64,000 nt of DNA from an uncultured Pirellulaceae bacterium (GTDB lineage Bacteria > Planctomycetota > Planctomycetia > Pirellulales > Pirellulaceae). Of the stretch, positions 1-8,802 are shown in pieces; within the stretch, counting starts at the first letter, position 1; each line of letters opens with the position of its first letter. Position numbers and translations under genes: made by a program. The stretch spans positions 1-64,000 of the forward strand of contig CALFUT010000004.1 of assembly GCA_937929805.1 (NCBI GenBank), written 5' to 3'. Under the pieces are notes generated by a model. That model searched no databases and was not told where the DNA came from. It saw only the letters and a list, made by a program, of their open reading frames with translations.

Positions 1-7
1 TCTGACA

Positions 8-83
8 CGGGATCACATTCTTTCCAGCTCATTATTGTGGCTCCTTTGGAGCCACAATAATTAAGACCAAAATGTGATACCCA
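8..83. repeat. Nested inverted repeat, possible bidirectional terminator
   Basis: A perfect 14-bp inverted repeat occupies 31-44 and 48-61 around a TTT loop, so it would fold the same way in RNA from either strand. It sits inside a looser outer inverted repeat (a GGGATCACATT-like arm near 9-20 and its complement near 69-82). It lies just past the 3' end of the minus-strand acyltransferase gene. A/T-rich flanks fit an intrinsic terminator for this gene and for one beyond the window edge. A dispersed palindromic element is the alternative. Confidence 0.55.
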
Positions 84-183
84 TGTCTCCGAACACCTGT
101 AACCTATCTCCCCGGTCTGTACAACGGAGCCTTCCCCTCCCGAGTATCGGTTTCATTCAGCTAAAGTGGCACTGTCCAATTAA

Positions 184-1416
184 TCAATCTGCTGATTCCA
201 AAATGCTCGGTGGGGCCTGAGCTGGGATTCGCGGAAGAATGGAAGACGCTGGGTGTCGGCGGCCGTTAAGTAGCATGCCAATCGCGGTGTCTCGTACAAA
301 CAGTTGGTAGCTAATCATGCAAATCGCCATCGTCAGTGCAGAGGCGCAACACAGTTTGGCGATACCCGCTATATCAAGTGGAGCAAGCCAGCCTTGTACG
401 AGAAAGAGTACCGGCATGTGAGCGAGATAAACCCAGTAGGATGAATCAGCGACGTATCGGATGATGGCGTTAGGTTGTTGGCAGTAACGAATTGCGACTC
501 CCATCAATCCCCAAATCATGGCCCAGCCCGCCACAGCGGATACGCTCGCCAGAACGAGTGGCATCCATGCTACTTCCGTGTTTTCTTGCATCTGCATTAG
601 TAGCAACATTCCGTAGACAGCCAGAAGAACGACTCCGATGGTCAGGCATCGCCATGATCGGAGTACGATTCGATCCAAGGCCTGTCGGTTTGCATAAAGT
701 GCTAAGCCGTAAAAAAAGTACACGCCGTAGGCGGCAAACACATGGCCCGCGGGAATGTAGGTCGCGTTAGTTTCAACGAATCCAGGCCACGGGTGCATTT
801 TGATATTCAGCAAGGTTGTGAGAACGACCAGCGTGGCAATTCCCGCAGGCGAGCAAACCAAGAATTCTCCTAGACGGCGAACAGTTTCCTGAAGCCGGTG
901 GTTTACCTTTTGAAGTAGCAAACCAGCGACGGCAGTGATCAAGCATAGTAGTAATAGATGCCACAGGAACCAAAGGTAATGCAAGTCGTTCCACAGGAAA
1001 TGCCACACACCGTTCCGACCGTACGATGTCATGATCGCTGATCCCGGCTGCAGGCAGGCAAACTTTGTCGCCGCGTGCATCAAAGGTAAAAGCAGTAGGA
1101 CCGCAAGGATCAACGGCAGCGCTACACGCTGTAGGCGGTTGAGCACCATGGCTTTCAAAGAGCGTCTGGAAATCAACAGCAACGTAAAGAACCCGGCCAG
1201 CACGAAGAAGATTGGCAGGCGGTAAATATGCACCGGGACGTAAAATACAACTGCCAGCCACGATTCGGCATCGTCATAGAAGTACCAGCGATTGGGGGCT
1301 CGCATGCCGGGCTGATTCGGAAAATAGCTCAGACTCACATGAAGAAACACACCCAGCAATAACATGCTCGATCTAAGCGCATCGAAGCCGTGGTACCGTT
1401 TACTTTTCAATTTCAT
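184..1416 (-). CDS. Acyltransferase 3 family membrane protein
   Basis: A 410-residue polytopic membrane protein with about ten hydrophobic segments. The N-terminus has the arrangement typical of acyltransferase 3 / OpgC-like enzymes: the motif FDALRS near residue 11, then a membrane helix carrying His26. Arg15 and His26 match the conserved Arg/His pair of the family. Known members transfer acyl groups such as acetyl or succinyl to periplasmic or extracellular carbohydrates. The substrate cannot be read from the sequence, and the neighbours (secreted matrix-like proteins) do not settle it. Length is normal for the family. It appears to be a single-gene unit ending at the 31-61 hairpin. Confidence 0.8.
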   Translation of the reverse strand: MKLKSKRYHGFDALRSSMLLLGVFLHVSLSYFPNQPGMRAPNRWYFYDDAESWLAVVFYVPVHIYRLPIFFVLAGFFTLLLISRRSLKAMVLNRLQRVALPLILAVLLLLPLMHAATKFACLQPGSAIMTSYGRNGVWHFLWNDLHYLWFLWHLLLLCLITAVAGLLLQKVNHRLQETVRRLGEFLVCSPAGIATLVVLTTLLNIKMHPWPGFVETNATYIPAGHVFAAYGVYFFYGLALYANRQALDRIVLRSWRCLTIGVVLLAVYGMLLLMQMQENTEVAWMPLVLASVSAVAGWAMIWGLMGVAIRYCQQPNAIIRYVADSSYWVYLAHMPVLFLVQGWLAPLDIAGIAKLCCASALTMAICMISYQLFVRDTAIGMLLNGRRHPASSILPRIPAQAPPSILESAD

Positions 1417-1637
1417 CGTGTCGTATCGCTCGTGACTTGCCGATGTCTACGGGTATCGGCGAACGGGCGTCCGTGGTCCGACGGAATTGGGCGAATCCGT
1501 ACAAGCCTGATTGTCGGTGCGGTAGGTAGCAATAAAAAAACGCTCAACCCGAACAACCCTCTTGGTTGCTCAGGTCTCGCGTTTTATTGTAATCATCGGT
1601 TCTGCGTTGTAAAACCGATCTCAAAAATTAACATGCA

Positions 1638-2429
1638 CTAATGGCGCCGACGCAGCAAAACGCCGGCCATTCCCGCTGCCAGTAGTCCGAATGTTCCCGG
1701 CTCTGGAATCGCAGCAGTCTCAAATGCCCTGACGGCAGTTCTGTCGAACTCTATTGGATCAATTCCGTTATTCAGGATGATCCAGAATGGTTCCGACGTT
1801 AGCTCAAATTCGTCAAGGCTGGTGCCGGCAAAATTGCTTTGCAGCTCAACCAGAATCCCGTAGGCTGCCGGCGGGGCGTTATCATTCAGCAGGTCGAAAA
1901 CAATGTGCTCGTCAAACTCATCAACTCCGCCCGTGAGATCTGCCTCTGCTTCCGCAATGAATTGGGACGTTGGCCCGCTGACGATTGAGTCACCGTTTAG
2001 TACCAAGTCGGCCGTGCCTGCCGTATTGTCAATGATACTGATCTGGCCAGCGGCTTCCAGTTGATCGGTCAGAGGGTTGTAGCGAGTGACATAGCCCAAC
2101 CCACCGAACAAAGCGCTGGTCGAGGAATCAAGCACGTTCAGGAAAATCTGGTCTCCCACGTTAATGTCGAGTCCTTCGTCCGGAGCAGTGGCAAACCCGG
2201 GGTCTTCCGCCGTAAGGTTTCCGGCGTCAAAGAATTCGTCGAATTCCTCGAACGTTCCCTCAAAGATCGGTACGCCAGTGGCAGTCACTTCGCCAACTTC
2301 AATTTCCAATTCGGTTCCACCCGCGCTGTAACCAAATTCAACGTCTAGGTGTTCGGGTTCGACTTGTGCAAATGCACTGCTTGCAACCAGTGTTGCAGTA
2401 AGAGCAAAAGTTAAAACTTGGGTCTTCAT
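1638..2429 (-). CDS. PEP-CTERM sorting domain protein
   Basis: A 263-residue secreted protein. Residues 1-21 form a signal peptide ending ASSAFA. The acidic middle domain (about 25-235) is of unknown function. The last 25 residues are a PEP-CTERM module: PEP at 242-244, a hydrophobic stretch, and terminal Arg-Arg-Arg-His. Such tails are recognised by an exosortase (EpsH/XrtA type) that processes and anchors the protein at the envelope, usually alongside exopolysaccharide. The middle domain is clearly homologous to residues about 25-245 of the next gene upstream on this strand: both contain a DQIF.NVLD block, a YG-LVELQS block and LTSEPFWII. The pair is therefore a tandem duplication with different C-termini. 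Confidence 0.8.
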   Translation of the reverse strand: MKTQVLTFALTATLVASSAFAQVEPEHLDVEFGYSAGGTELEIEVGEVTATGVPIFEGTFEEFDEFFDAGNLTAEDPGFATAPDEGLDINVGDQIFLNVLDSSTSALFGGLGYVTRYNPLTDQLEAAGQISIIDNTAGTADLVLNGDSIVSGPTSQFIAEAEADLTGGVDEFDEHIVFDLLNDNAPPAAYGILVELQSNFAGTSLDEFELTSEPFWIILNNGIDPIEFDRTAVRAFETAAIPEPGTFGLLAAGMAGVLLRRRH

Positions 2430-2600
2430 CGTGTCTCTCTCTAAGAAAAAATCTCAAGGGTAAGTTTGAAATGCCCTTTCGGGCGAAAATTACAATGTGG
2501 TCATGGTCTTCTGCGATTTTGTCGCTGTATTAGTCGTGAGGATCGAGTTCGTGATGCCATCGATGCCCGTTCAGTTCAGTCATTGCGGCTTTGGTGTACG

Positions 2601-3716
2601 TCAGTTGGCGTTGCTGTTGCCAAGATTTGCTACCAGCAGGAAAGCGTCGCCAAGAACGTTGACGGTGGCGTCACCATTCAAGTCACCATTACTCCAGCTT
2701 GTTACTTGGCTGCCAAGATTCCCAACCAGAGCAAAAGCATCGCCCAATACATTGACGGTTCCATCTAGATTGATGTCACCTGCAAACGTGCCTTTGCCTC
2801 CGTTCGAGGTCTCGACCAACTGTTCGTAATGTTGTTGAAAGTCCTCACTGTCGACGACACCATTAGCGTTCAAATCCAAAGCTTGTAGATCTCCGATGGC
2901 GTCCATGCCCAGATTTCCGATGTAACGATCTAGGTCCGCTAGGTCCACATCGCCATCCTGATCAAAGTCGCCCAACACAACGCTTGAACCTGCATTGATG
3001 AAAGCTGGCAAAGCCAAGTTCTGAAAATCCGCGTTTGACATCTGGTGGTTCCAAATGATCCAGAATGGTTCAGAAGTTAGATCAACTTCCCCATCAGGAG
3101 ACGGGCCAAAATCACTTTGCAATTCCACCAGTACGCCGTAGGCGCCGGGGAGAGCCGTCGCATCATCCAACAGGTCTATCAAAAGGTGTCGATGGAGGCC
3201 AAATCCTGATGAGTTTGCGACTGAGAACCTGCCGAAGTCGACAAAGCGAGAAGTGTCTCCCGATTCGATCTCGCCACCATTGAGAGTTAAGCTAGGGGCT
3301 GCGAACGAGTTCGAGCGGAACGCAAGCCGACCACTCCCTTCGATTGCATCCTCTGCAGGGTTGTAGAAATTAACGTATCCAACACCACCCCAGAGCGGAT
3401 TCTGAGACGCATCTAGAACGTTGGCGAATATTTGATCGTCCTCATTGACCAAAAGATTCAAACCGGCATTGGTGATAAAGCCCGGGTCGTTGGTTCCGAA
3501 GTCATCCGGGAGAAATGGATCTGGCACTCCAAACACGTCTTCGAAATACGGAACGGAAGTCGCAGTAAATCCATCCATGGCCGCGATCAAGAGTTCTGTC
3601 GGGTTTGATAGGTCGTTATACCCAAGTATGACGTCAGCGGGGTCTGGAGCTTGGGCATGGCAATTCGTTGAACAAAAAATGAGTGCCGTTGCTGCTGCGA
3701 GAAAATATGATCGCAT
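2601..3716 (-). CDS. Secreted protein with dockerin-type calcium-binding repeats
   Basis: A 371-residue secreted protein with a signal peptide (1-21, ending CHA). Residues about 25-245 are the same domain as in the PEP-CTERM protein at 1638-2429. The C-terminus instead carries four EF-hand-like loops of the dockerin type I pattern (DxDxDGxVxxxD), starting near residues 250, 281, 314 and 345; the last two are near copies with the shared string VNVLGDAF. Such repeats bind calcium and in planctomycetes are frequent on large secreted proteins. There is no PEP-CTERM tail. Surface attachment through the dockerin-like region is inferred. Confidence 0.75.
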   Translation of the reverse strand: MRSYFLAAATALIFCSTNCHAQAPDPADVILGYNDLSNPTELLIAAMDGFTATSVPYFEDVFGVPDPFLPDDFGTNDPGFITNAGLNLLVNEDDQIFANVLDASQNPLWGGVGYVNFYNPAEDAIEGSGRLAFRSNSFAAPSLTLNGGEIESGDTSRFVDFGRFSVANSSGFGLHRHLLIDLLDDATALPGAYGVLVELQSDFGPSPDGEVDLTSEPFWIIWNHQMSNADFQNLALPAFINAGSSVVLGDFDQDGDVDLADLDRYIGNLGMDAIGDLQALDLNANGVVDSEDFQQHYEQLVETSNGGKGTFAGDINLDGTVNVLGDAFALVGNLGSQVTSWSNGDLNGDATVNVLGDAFLLVANLGNSNAN

Positions 3717-3769
3717 TCTTTCGCCTCAAAAAAAATAGAAATGAATTCAGGAGAAGTAAGATTGAAAAA

Positions 3770-4906
3770 CTAGTTGTCCAGTGAGTTGATGTAACCATCA
3801 TCCCGCCCACCAATCGCCCACCAGACTTCTTGCGAAACCGAGTCGGGCACAAAGCGAACCGAGCCATCAACCATCGCTAGGTTCACGCCGCCATCGTGAT
3901 GACTGCTTGGAGTGACAACAAAGTTGCCCTCTGATTCTGCGGTGTCGTAGTGACCGATCAGCGAGTCGGGGGTCTGCACGTGCATGTAAGTAGGAGCCAC
4001 CAATGGCCACCCGCTGGACCAAGAACGACCGATGTATGCGGACTCTTTGACGTCCAAGTGTGTATTGGCCATTTGTGTAACGATCTCACTGAGAGATTCG
4101 AATTGTCGCAGGATGTGCATCGACAGAACTCGATCGTCCGTTCCGTTTCGAATTTCATCACCGCTGTTCCCTTGCTGGATTAGTCGTTCAGAAAGCAGCG
4201 CCGTGTTTGAAGTGCCATCAGCAAAGTCTTTCGTGGAGATCTTGCTGGTGTGCCACTCCACAGGTGCTGAAGGGTGGATCAACGGAATGGCTCCATTCGC
4301 AAGACCGGGAGTGGCTCGTTCTCCGGAGATCCCTGTGGCGTAAGATGGCCAACCAGCGTTTGCGGCATAACTTCCGGGTGCCGGATTCGCCGACCCAAGA
4401 AGCACGCTGTTTTCCTGATTTGGAGTGTCAGAGGGACAAAGGAACGCCGGAACCACCGTGTTGACTGCTTGGGCGTTCGCATGCGTGTCACTAACCCGGA
4501 AGTCATCACCGTCCCCGTTGCTGCTGCTTAGATCCAACGAGTCATAAACGTTCGTCTGTTCCATGTGCGGCAACAATGGCACCAACCAGCTATAAAGCCC
4601 TGACTCGAATTCGCCCGCAGCGGAAGCTTTTTCGTTTCCCGGTCCTATCTGATTGACGGGAAACTTTTGCAACCCAGATTCGTAATTGTGAATTGCCAAC
4701 GCAAGTTGCCGCACGTTGTTTGAGCAAGCCGTGCGTTGGGCGGCCGAGCGAACTGACTGAACTGCGGGCAGTAACATCCCGATCAAAATTCCAATGATCG
4801 CGATCACGACCAGTAGCTCTACTAGGGTGAACCCCGTGCGGGCTCGGTGGGTGAATGACGCCATCGTGAACGATCCTGTAAAGTTTTCGCTACGTTGCTG
4901 AAACAC
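3770..4906 (-). CDS. DUF1559 domain, type II pseudopilin-like protein
   Basis: A 378-residue protein of the large planctomycete DUF1559 family. A prepilin-type N-terminus (GFTLVELLVVIAIIGILIG, about residues 25-43) is preceded by a short basic leader, as in type II secretion and type IV pilus pseudopilins cleaved by prepilin peptidase. The rest is the DUF1559 domain; near the end is the conserved block H-x(n)-GGVNLAMVDGSVRF. The chosen start is a GTG with a perfect AGGAGG six bases upstream. An in-frame ATG 42 bases further in (4862-4864) also has an AGGA-like site and would give the more usual leader length. Genomes of this group carry many copies; the exact role is unknown. Confidence 0.8.
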   Translation of the reverse strand: MFQQRSENFTGSFTMASFTHRARTGFTLVELLVVIAIIGILIGMLLPAVQSVRSAAQRTACSNNVRQLALAIHNYESGLQKFPVNQIGPGNEKASAAGEFESGLYSWLVPLLPHMEQTNVYDSLDLSSSNGDGDDFRVSDTHANAQAVNTVVPAFLCPSDTPNQENSVLLGSANPAPGSYAANAGWPSYATGISGERATPGLANGAIPLIHPSAPVEWHTSKISTKDFADGTSNTALLSERLIQQGNSGDEIRNGTDDRVLSMHILRQFESLSEIVTQMANTHLDVKESAYIGRSWSSGWPLVAPTYMHVQTPDSLIGHYDTAESEGNFVVTPSSHHDGGVNLAMVDGSVRFVPDSVSQEVWWAIGGRDDGYINSLDN

Positions 4907-5546
4907 AATTAACCTCCTGATACGAGTGTGCTGATCACTTGATCAACATCCGCGCGCCCAGCGATCTATCGAGGGTATGAACCGCGCGTTTTTGATTGGC
5001 TTGACGGACTCGTCGATTTCAAAATCACAAACGAGTAACAATCACGAACCGGTTGACACGATGCTTGAAACAGCCGACTAAGGCAGGTGGCAAGTTGAAA
5101 CCTGCCGTTAAACACAATGAAACCTTGAAGGATTCACTCAATCTGACGGTAAGTAATCTTTTGCCACTTGACTAACATGGCAACGTACAACGACCGGAAC
5201 ATCGATTGGTTCGGTGTTGAGTTGCCTGTCGTGTTTGCCTACCTAGATGCGAGTCGAATGCTTTCGTATCAACAAAAGCAAACAAAAGCATGCTCGATGC
5301 ACTCAATATCAGTGATCATTCGTCCTGCGAGAGACATAGCGGGCTTCGATTAAAGCTCCGCACCGATCACTTGCGTTGCACCTTTTGCTGCGAGGTTTTT
5401 GAGCTCACCCCAAGATTTTCGGAAGCGATCGACATCAATTCCCGGCACCAACAAGCGAAGCCAGTAGCCAGCAAGGTGGATCGAATGAAGCGGACCGAAC
5501 CAAATCGAAAAGGATGAACCGCGCGCAGCGGCAAACACTCAGTCGA
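4907..5546. other. Intergenic region without a supported gene
   Basis: About 640 bp upstream of the DUF1559 gene and downstream of the His/Cys-rich gene. The open frames here are short, have no Shine-Dalgarno site, and read like non-coding translation. It should contain the DUF1559 promoter, but no convincing -35/-10 pair was picked out. Confidence 0.5.
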
Positions 5547-5930
5547 CTAAATAGTCGCTGGTGGTCCACGGGCGGTGGGAGAAAAGTGAGCCGCGTTGAT
5601 CCGAATTGGCTCAACGGCTTCAGCCAGAAAGACGCGATCTTCCGCTTCCATCATGTCAGCATGGCTGACAACTACGTGAAGCTGATCGAAGTACTCACAA
5701 AATGCACAGTCGTGATCAGCGTTTGAAGAGACTGATGCTGTTGAATCGTCGGTTTCGGGTTCCGCGTGGCTGTGGCAGCAACAGCAAGAATGCTGAATGT
5801 CACCACTCTTCGCAGAATGCGAATGCGAATGAAAACCCAAGAAATCGGCGCGGTGGAGCGACGGTCCCAAGTTCCAAAGCAGAACTAGGTAGCCGAGCAA
5901 AAAGCAAATTAAGGATTGCTTGTTCCGCAT
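5547..5930 (-). CDS. Small His/Cys-rich membrane-anchored protein (DUF2946-like)
   Basis: A 127-residue protein with one N-terminal hydrophobic segment (about 6-25), then a His-rich stretch with HSHSHS, a run of four cysteines flanked by His (HSCCCCHSH), an acidic linker and a second CxxC (CAFC). It ends with an ARGPP motif that recalls the conserved RxPP end of DUF2946-type putative metal-binding proteins. The pattern suggests an extracytoplasmic metal (copper or zinc) ligand cluster. ATG at 5928-5930 was chosen over an upstream TTG. It stands alone, with no metal transporter next to it. Function is inferred from composition only. Confidence 0.55.
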   Translation of the reverse strand: MRNKQSLICFLLGYLVLLWNLGPSLHRADFLGFHSHSHSAKSGDIQHSCCCCHSHAEPETDDSTASVSSNADHDCAFCEYFDQLHVVVSHADMMEAEDRVFLAEAVEPIRINAAHFSPTARGPPATI

Positions 5931-5942
5931 CAACAACGCCAA

Positions 5943-6448
5943 AAATGGTCAGGTAAAGTCAGCTTAACCGCTGAACTCAGTGGCTTGAATAGTAAATGAT
6001 AACGTTCGACGGTCAAGGTCGAACAACCCGATGTTAGGGAAAATTTGTCGGTTCCCAAATACTAATTGCCTTTCTGTGGTACGCCCAACAGCAGGCAAAG
6101 GTTCGGCTTTTTTTACTGTGAGTTCTACTACGGCCACTCGACACCGTATTTCGCCGTTCTGAAAACCCGAGCAAACCAAAACCGCAGAAAGCACAGCTCA
6201 GGGCAGTCCTTTTGATTTTCGGTGACGAAGGCGATCCCGCGTCACCCAGCTTGGCTCAATCGTCTGAATCCTGCATTTGACCGCAGGGCGTATGACGGCA
6301 GTACGTTTTGTACCGCCCCGTCGTGTACCACCCCTCAATAGGAGTGTTGGGGATTAGGGTGCCACCCGCGAACCCCATGTTGCTTCCAAGTGATGTGATG
6401 CTTTCGGGCCAGAGTGAGAAGCACTCGCATCCAGATCGCCGCAGCTGA
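5943..6448. other. Intergenic region without a supported gene
   Basis: About 500 bp between the His/Cys-rich gene and the 3' end of the porin-like gene. Short frames on the minus strand show no recognisable protein features. Nothing else was seen before the 20-bp duplication at 6449. Confidence 0.45.
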
Positions 6449-6488
6449 AGCCGAGGGAGTTTCAAAACAGCCGAGGGAGTTTCAAAAC
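6449..6488. repeat. Perfect 20-bp tandem duplication over a stop codon
   Basis: The 20-base unit AGCCGAGGGAGTTTCAAAAC occurs twice head to tail (6449-6468 and 6469-6488). The second copy includes the stop codon (6482-6484) and the last codon and a base of the minus-strand porin-like gene. The duplication therefore copied the gene's 3' end without altering its protein. Confidence 0.9.
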
Positions 6489-8779
6489 TTGTGTCGCAGT
6501 TCCATGCGAAAGCCGTGGATGTCTTCGTCATTTCGGCGGAATCCATACATTGCGTCGCTGCGGAAGATGATGGCATTGGTCAGCGGCAATTGGTAACGGA
6601 AGCCTACACCGTATTGGTCACCCTGAGCGTTTCGATTTGGATCGTCGCCCATGACTCCCAGCATTGAGGTTTCGACCACTAGTTGCTGTCCGAAGTCGCT
6701 GGCGATCAGGTTTAGCCCTAGCGACATTCCGAACGTGTCGTTGGCAGTTGCGTCGAGAGTCGGGAATCCCGTCATGCCGTCAGACTCGAACAAGAGCCCC
6801 GTGTTGCGAAGCACACCACCGGCTGCGGCAGCTCGTGCTGCTGACTGCGGACGGTCAAAACCTGCGAAGAAGTTCAGGTACGGAACGACCGTTGACGGCG
6901 CGCCGGTGATTAACGAGTTTTCAGACAACAACAGCACGCCGTCGGCAGTGTTTTCTACGACATCCGTCGACTGGCCTGCATTGACGATGATTCGAGTCGA
7001 ATTGGAAAGCAGGCGACCAAACCGCCGAGTGAATGCAATTCCAATATTGTGGTAGCTTCGATCGTCGGTTGTTCGATCTTCTAGAAATGCGTAGTCAATT
7101 TCCCAATAACCGTTGTTGGCTTCGATGAATGAAGCGATCCCGTAAATTTTTGCGGCGCTGTTGTCGCCCGGAAACGCGTCGCTATTCAGCTGATCGAAGC
7201 CTGCAAAGAATGTGATATCCATATTGGAGATATCAAACCGAGGACTGTTGCGAGCCGGAATCGTGGCTGCAAAACCAAGAATCGCATCTTCCATCCAAAT
7301 GCCGTTCTGGAACAGCAGCGGGATCTCCCCGATTGCAAATGGAAAATCGAACGGAAGCGTCTTCCCTACGAATCCACCTACGATCGCACCTAAATCTCCT
7401 TCGAAGTAGCCGAAATCGATTTGAGCATCGAACTCGTTGACAAATTCGTCGTCGTCGAACCGGTAACCGGTGTTAGTAACACCGTCATCCAATGGTGACA
7501 TGAATAGGTGAAACCGTTCGGTTCCTGTCAGTTTCAGGTCGAAGTCCAGATTCAATTCGCTTGCCGAAAGCGTCGTGCTGTTGCCGCCCAATTGATTCGA
7601 AGCGATCGCGGTCCGAAAGTCTCCGTACACAAGAAACTGAGGAGTAATGTTGTTGTGGAATCCAAGCAACGAAGAGCCCGGATTAAGTTGGCCAAGTTGG
7701 TACCATGGCCGCCCTAGCTCAATGAGTGGTCGCTGATTTGCATTGAGCGTCTTGCCCTCATAGATCTGCATCTCGGCCCACGGATCGACTGGCATATGAG
7801 GATCGATCGCATCAGGGGAAAAGTCGGACATGTACGTCTCTGATTTCCAAGCACGCTGATCAACAACGGGATTCTCCAATTTGTAGTGAGCGCCCAACTC
7901 AGGTTGAGCCGCCAGCACAAACGAGTCGGCACTCGCCAGTACGCCGGGGGCTTTTTGTTTTTTCTTGGCTGCTGATTTGGCAGCGCCAGCGTTCGTCTTG
8001 GAACCCTTGGTTTGTTTGCCGGGCAACGAAGGTAGCGAAGGGAGGTCTTGAGCCATCTTGCGAGTCGACGCGAACCGAAATGGAGAAGTTGGCTTTGAAG
8101 ACTCGGTCGTTTCGTCGTTTGGTAGATCGGTGGGGAAGTCATTCCAGTCCGCCCGCTGCAAGGAAGGTTCCGATGGCGCGGGTGGCGACAATTCGACGAT
8201 AGAGTCACCAGTTTGAGGCTTGCTGATTGCCGCGGCGTTCGTATTCGCGGGTGTAATTCGAGACGGATAAATCTCGACGGGTAACAAGGCTGGACCACGT
8301 TCCTTTACCGGACGCTCTAAGCTGCTCGGAGCAATCAATGGCATCGCGTTGTCAGCGGCTAAGTCCCTCGTGGGGATTTGCTCTGTCCGGCCACCACTGC
8401 CGATGCCTGCTGCTTTCGCCGCACGTGCTTGATGGAAAGCCTCCGGTGAAATCACCTCGTCCGTCTCATTCGAGTCGCCGGTTGGAAACGAACTGGGTTC
8501 CACTTGGGATTCAAATCTGGGCCCGGCCTTCACGCCACCGGTTGATTCGGATTTGGAAGTCCGTTCCATGGTCGATGGTTTTGGCGGCGCGGTTTCTTGA
8601 GCGTTTGGGCTCACGCCTTCAACGATTGACGATTCCCAAACGATTGCGGCTGGAGTTTGCGATGCTGCTTCTTGGCCCTGAGCCTCATCGCAAAACACTG
8701 CGCAAGTTACCGCGGCCATCAGCTGGGCAATTAAGCCGGCTGACATCAGCGTGGTTCGAAATGTAAAAAGCGAGATCAT
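6482..8779 (-). CDS. Outer-membrane beta-barrel (porin-like) protein
   Basis: A 765-residue protein. Residues 1-36 are a long signal peptide; about 37-290 is a Pro/Ser/Thr/Lys-rich low-complexity linker; from about 330 to the end are alternating amphipathic beta-strands with many aromatic residues and acidic turns. The last residue is Phe (…LRHKF), the classical signature for BAM-dependent outer-membrane insertion. The 23-bp gap to the upstream pentaheme cytochrome gene on the same strand argues for co-transcription. Together they could form a porin-cytochrome pair carrying electrons across the outer membrane, but no MtrB-type motif was seen, so this is inference. A general porin is the plain alternative. 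Confidence 0.65.
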   Translation of the reverse strand: MISLFTFRTTLMSAGLIAQLMAAVTCAVFCDEAQGQEAASQTPAAIVWESSIVEGVSPNAQETAPPKPSTMERTSKSESTGGVKAGPRFESQVEPSSFPTGDSNETDEVISPEAFHQARAAKAAGIGSGGRTEQIPTRDLAADNAMPLIAPSSLERPVKERGPALLPVEIYPSRITPANTNAAAISKPQTGDSIVELSPPAPSEPSLQRADWNDFPTDLPNDETTESSKPTSPFRFASTRKMAQDLPSLPSLPGKQTKGSKTNAGAAKSAAKKKQKAPGVLASADSFVLAAQPELGAHYKLENPVVDQRAWKSETYMSDFSPDAIDPHMPVDPWAEMQIYEGKTLNANQRPLIELGRPWYQLGQLNPGSSLLGFHNNITPQFLVYGDFRTAIASNQLGGNSTTLSASELNLDFDLKLTGTERFHLFMSPLDDGVTNTGYRFDDDEFVNEFDAQIDFGYFEGDLGAIVGGFVGKTLPFDFPFAIGEIPLLFQNGIWMEDAILGFAATIPARNSPRFDISNMDITFFAGFDQLNSDAFPGDNSAAKIYGIASFIEANNGYWEIDYAFLEDRTTDDRSYHNIGIAFTRRFGRLLSNSTRIIVNAGQSTDVVENTADGVLLLSENSLITGAPSTVVPYLNFFAGFDRPQSAARAAAAGGVLRNTGLLFESDGMTGFPTLDATANDTFGMSLGLNLIASDFGQQLVVETSMLGVMGDDPNRNAQGDQYGVGFRYQLPLTNAIIFRSDAMYGFRRNDEDIHGFRMELRHKF

Positions 8780-8802
8780 TGGAAGTTTGATAGAGCGCCG
8801 GA

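Noticed and set aside
773-1261. Minus-strand 162-codon frame inside the acyltransferase gene
   Set aside because: Out-of-frame shadow of the acyltransferase, with no ribosome site or protein features.
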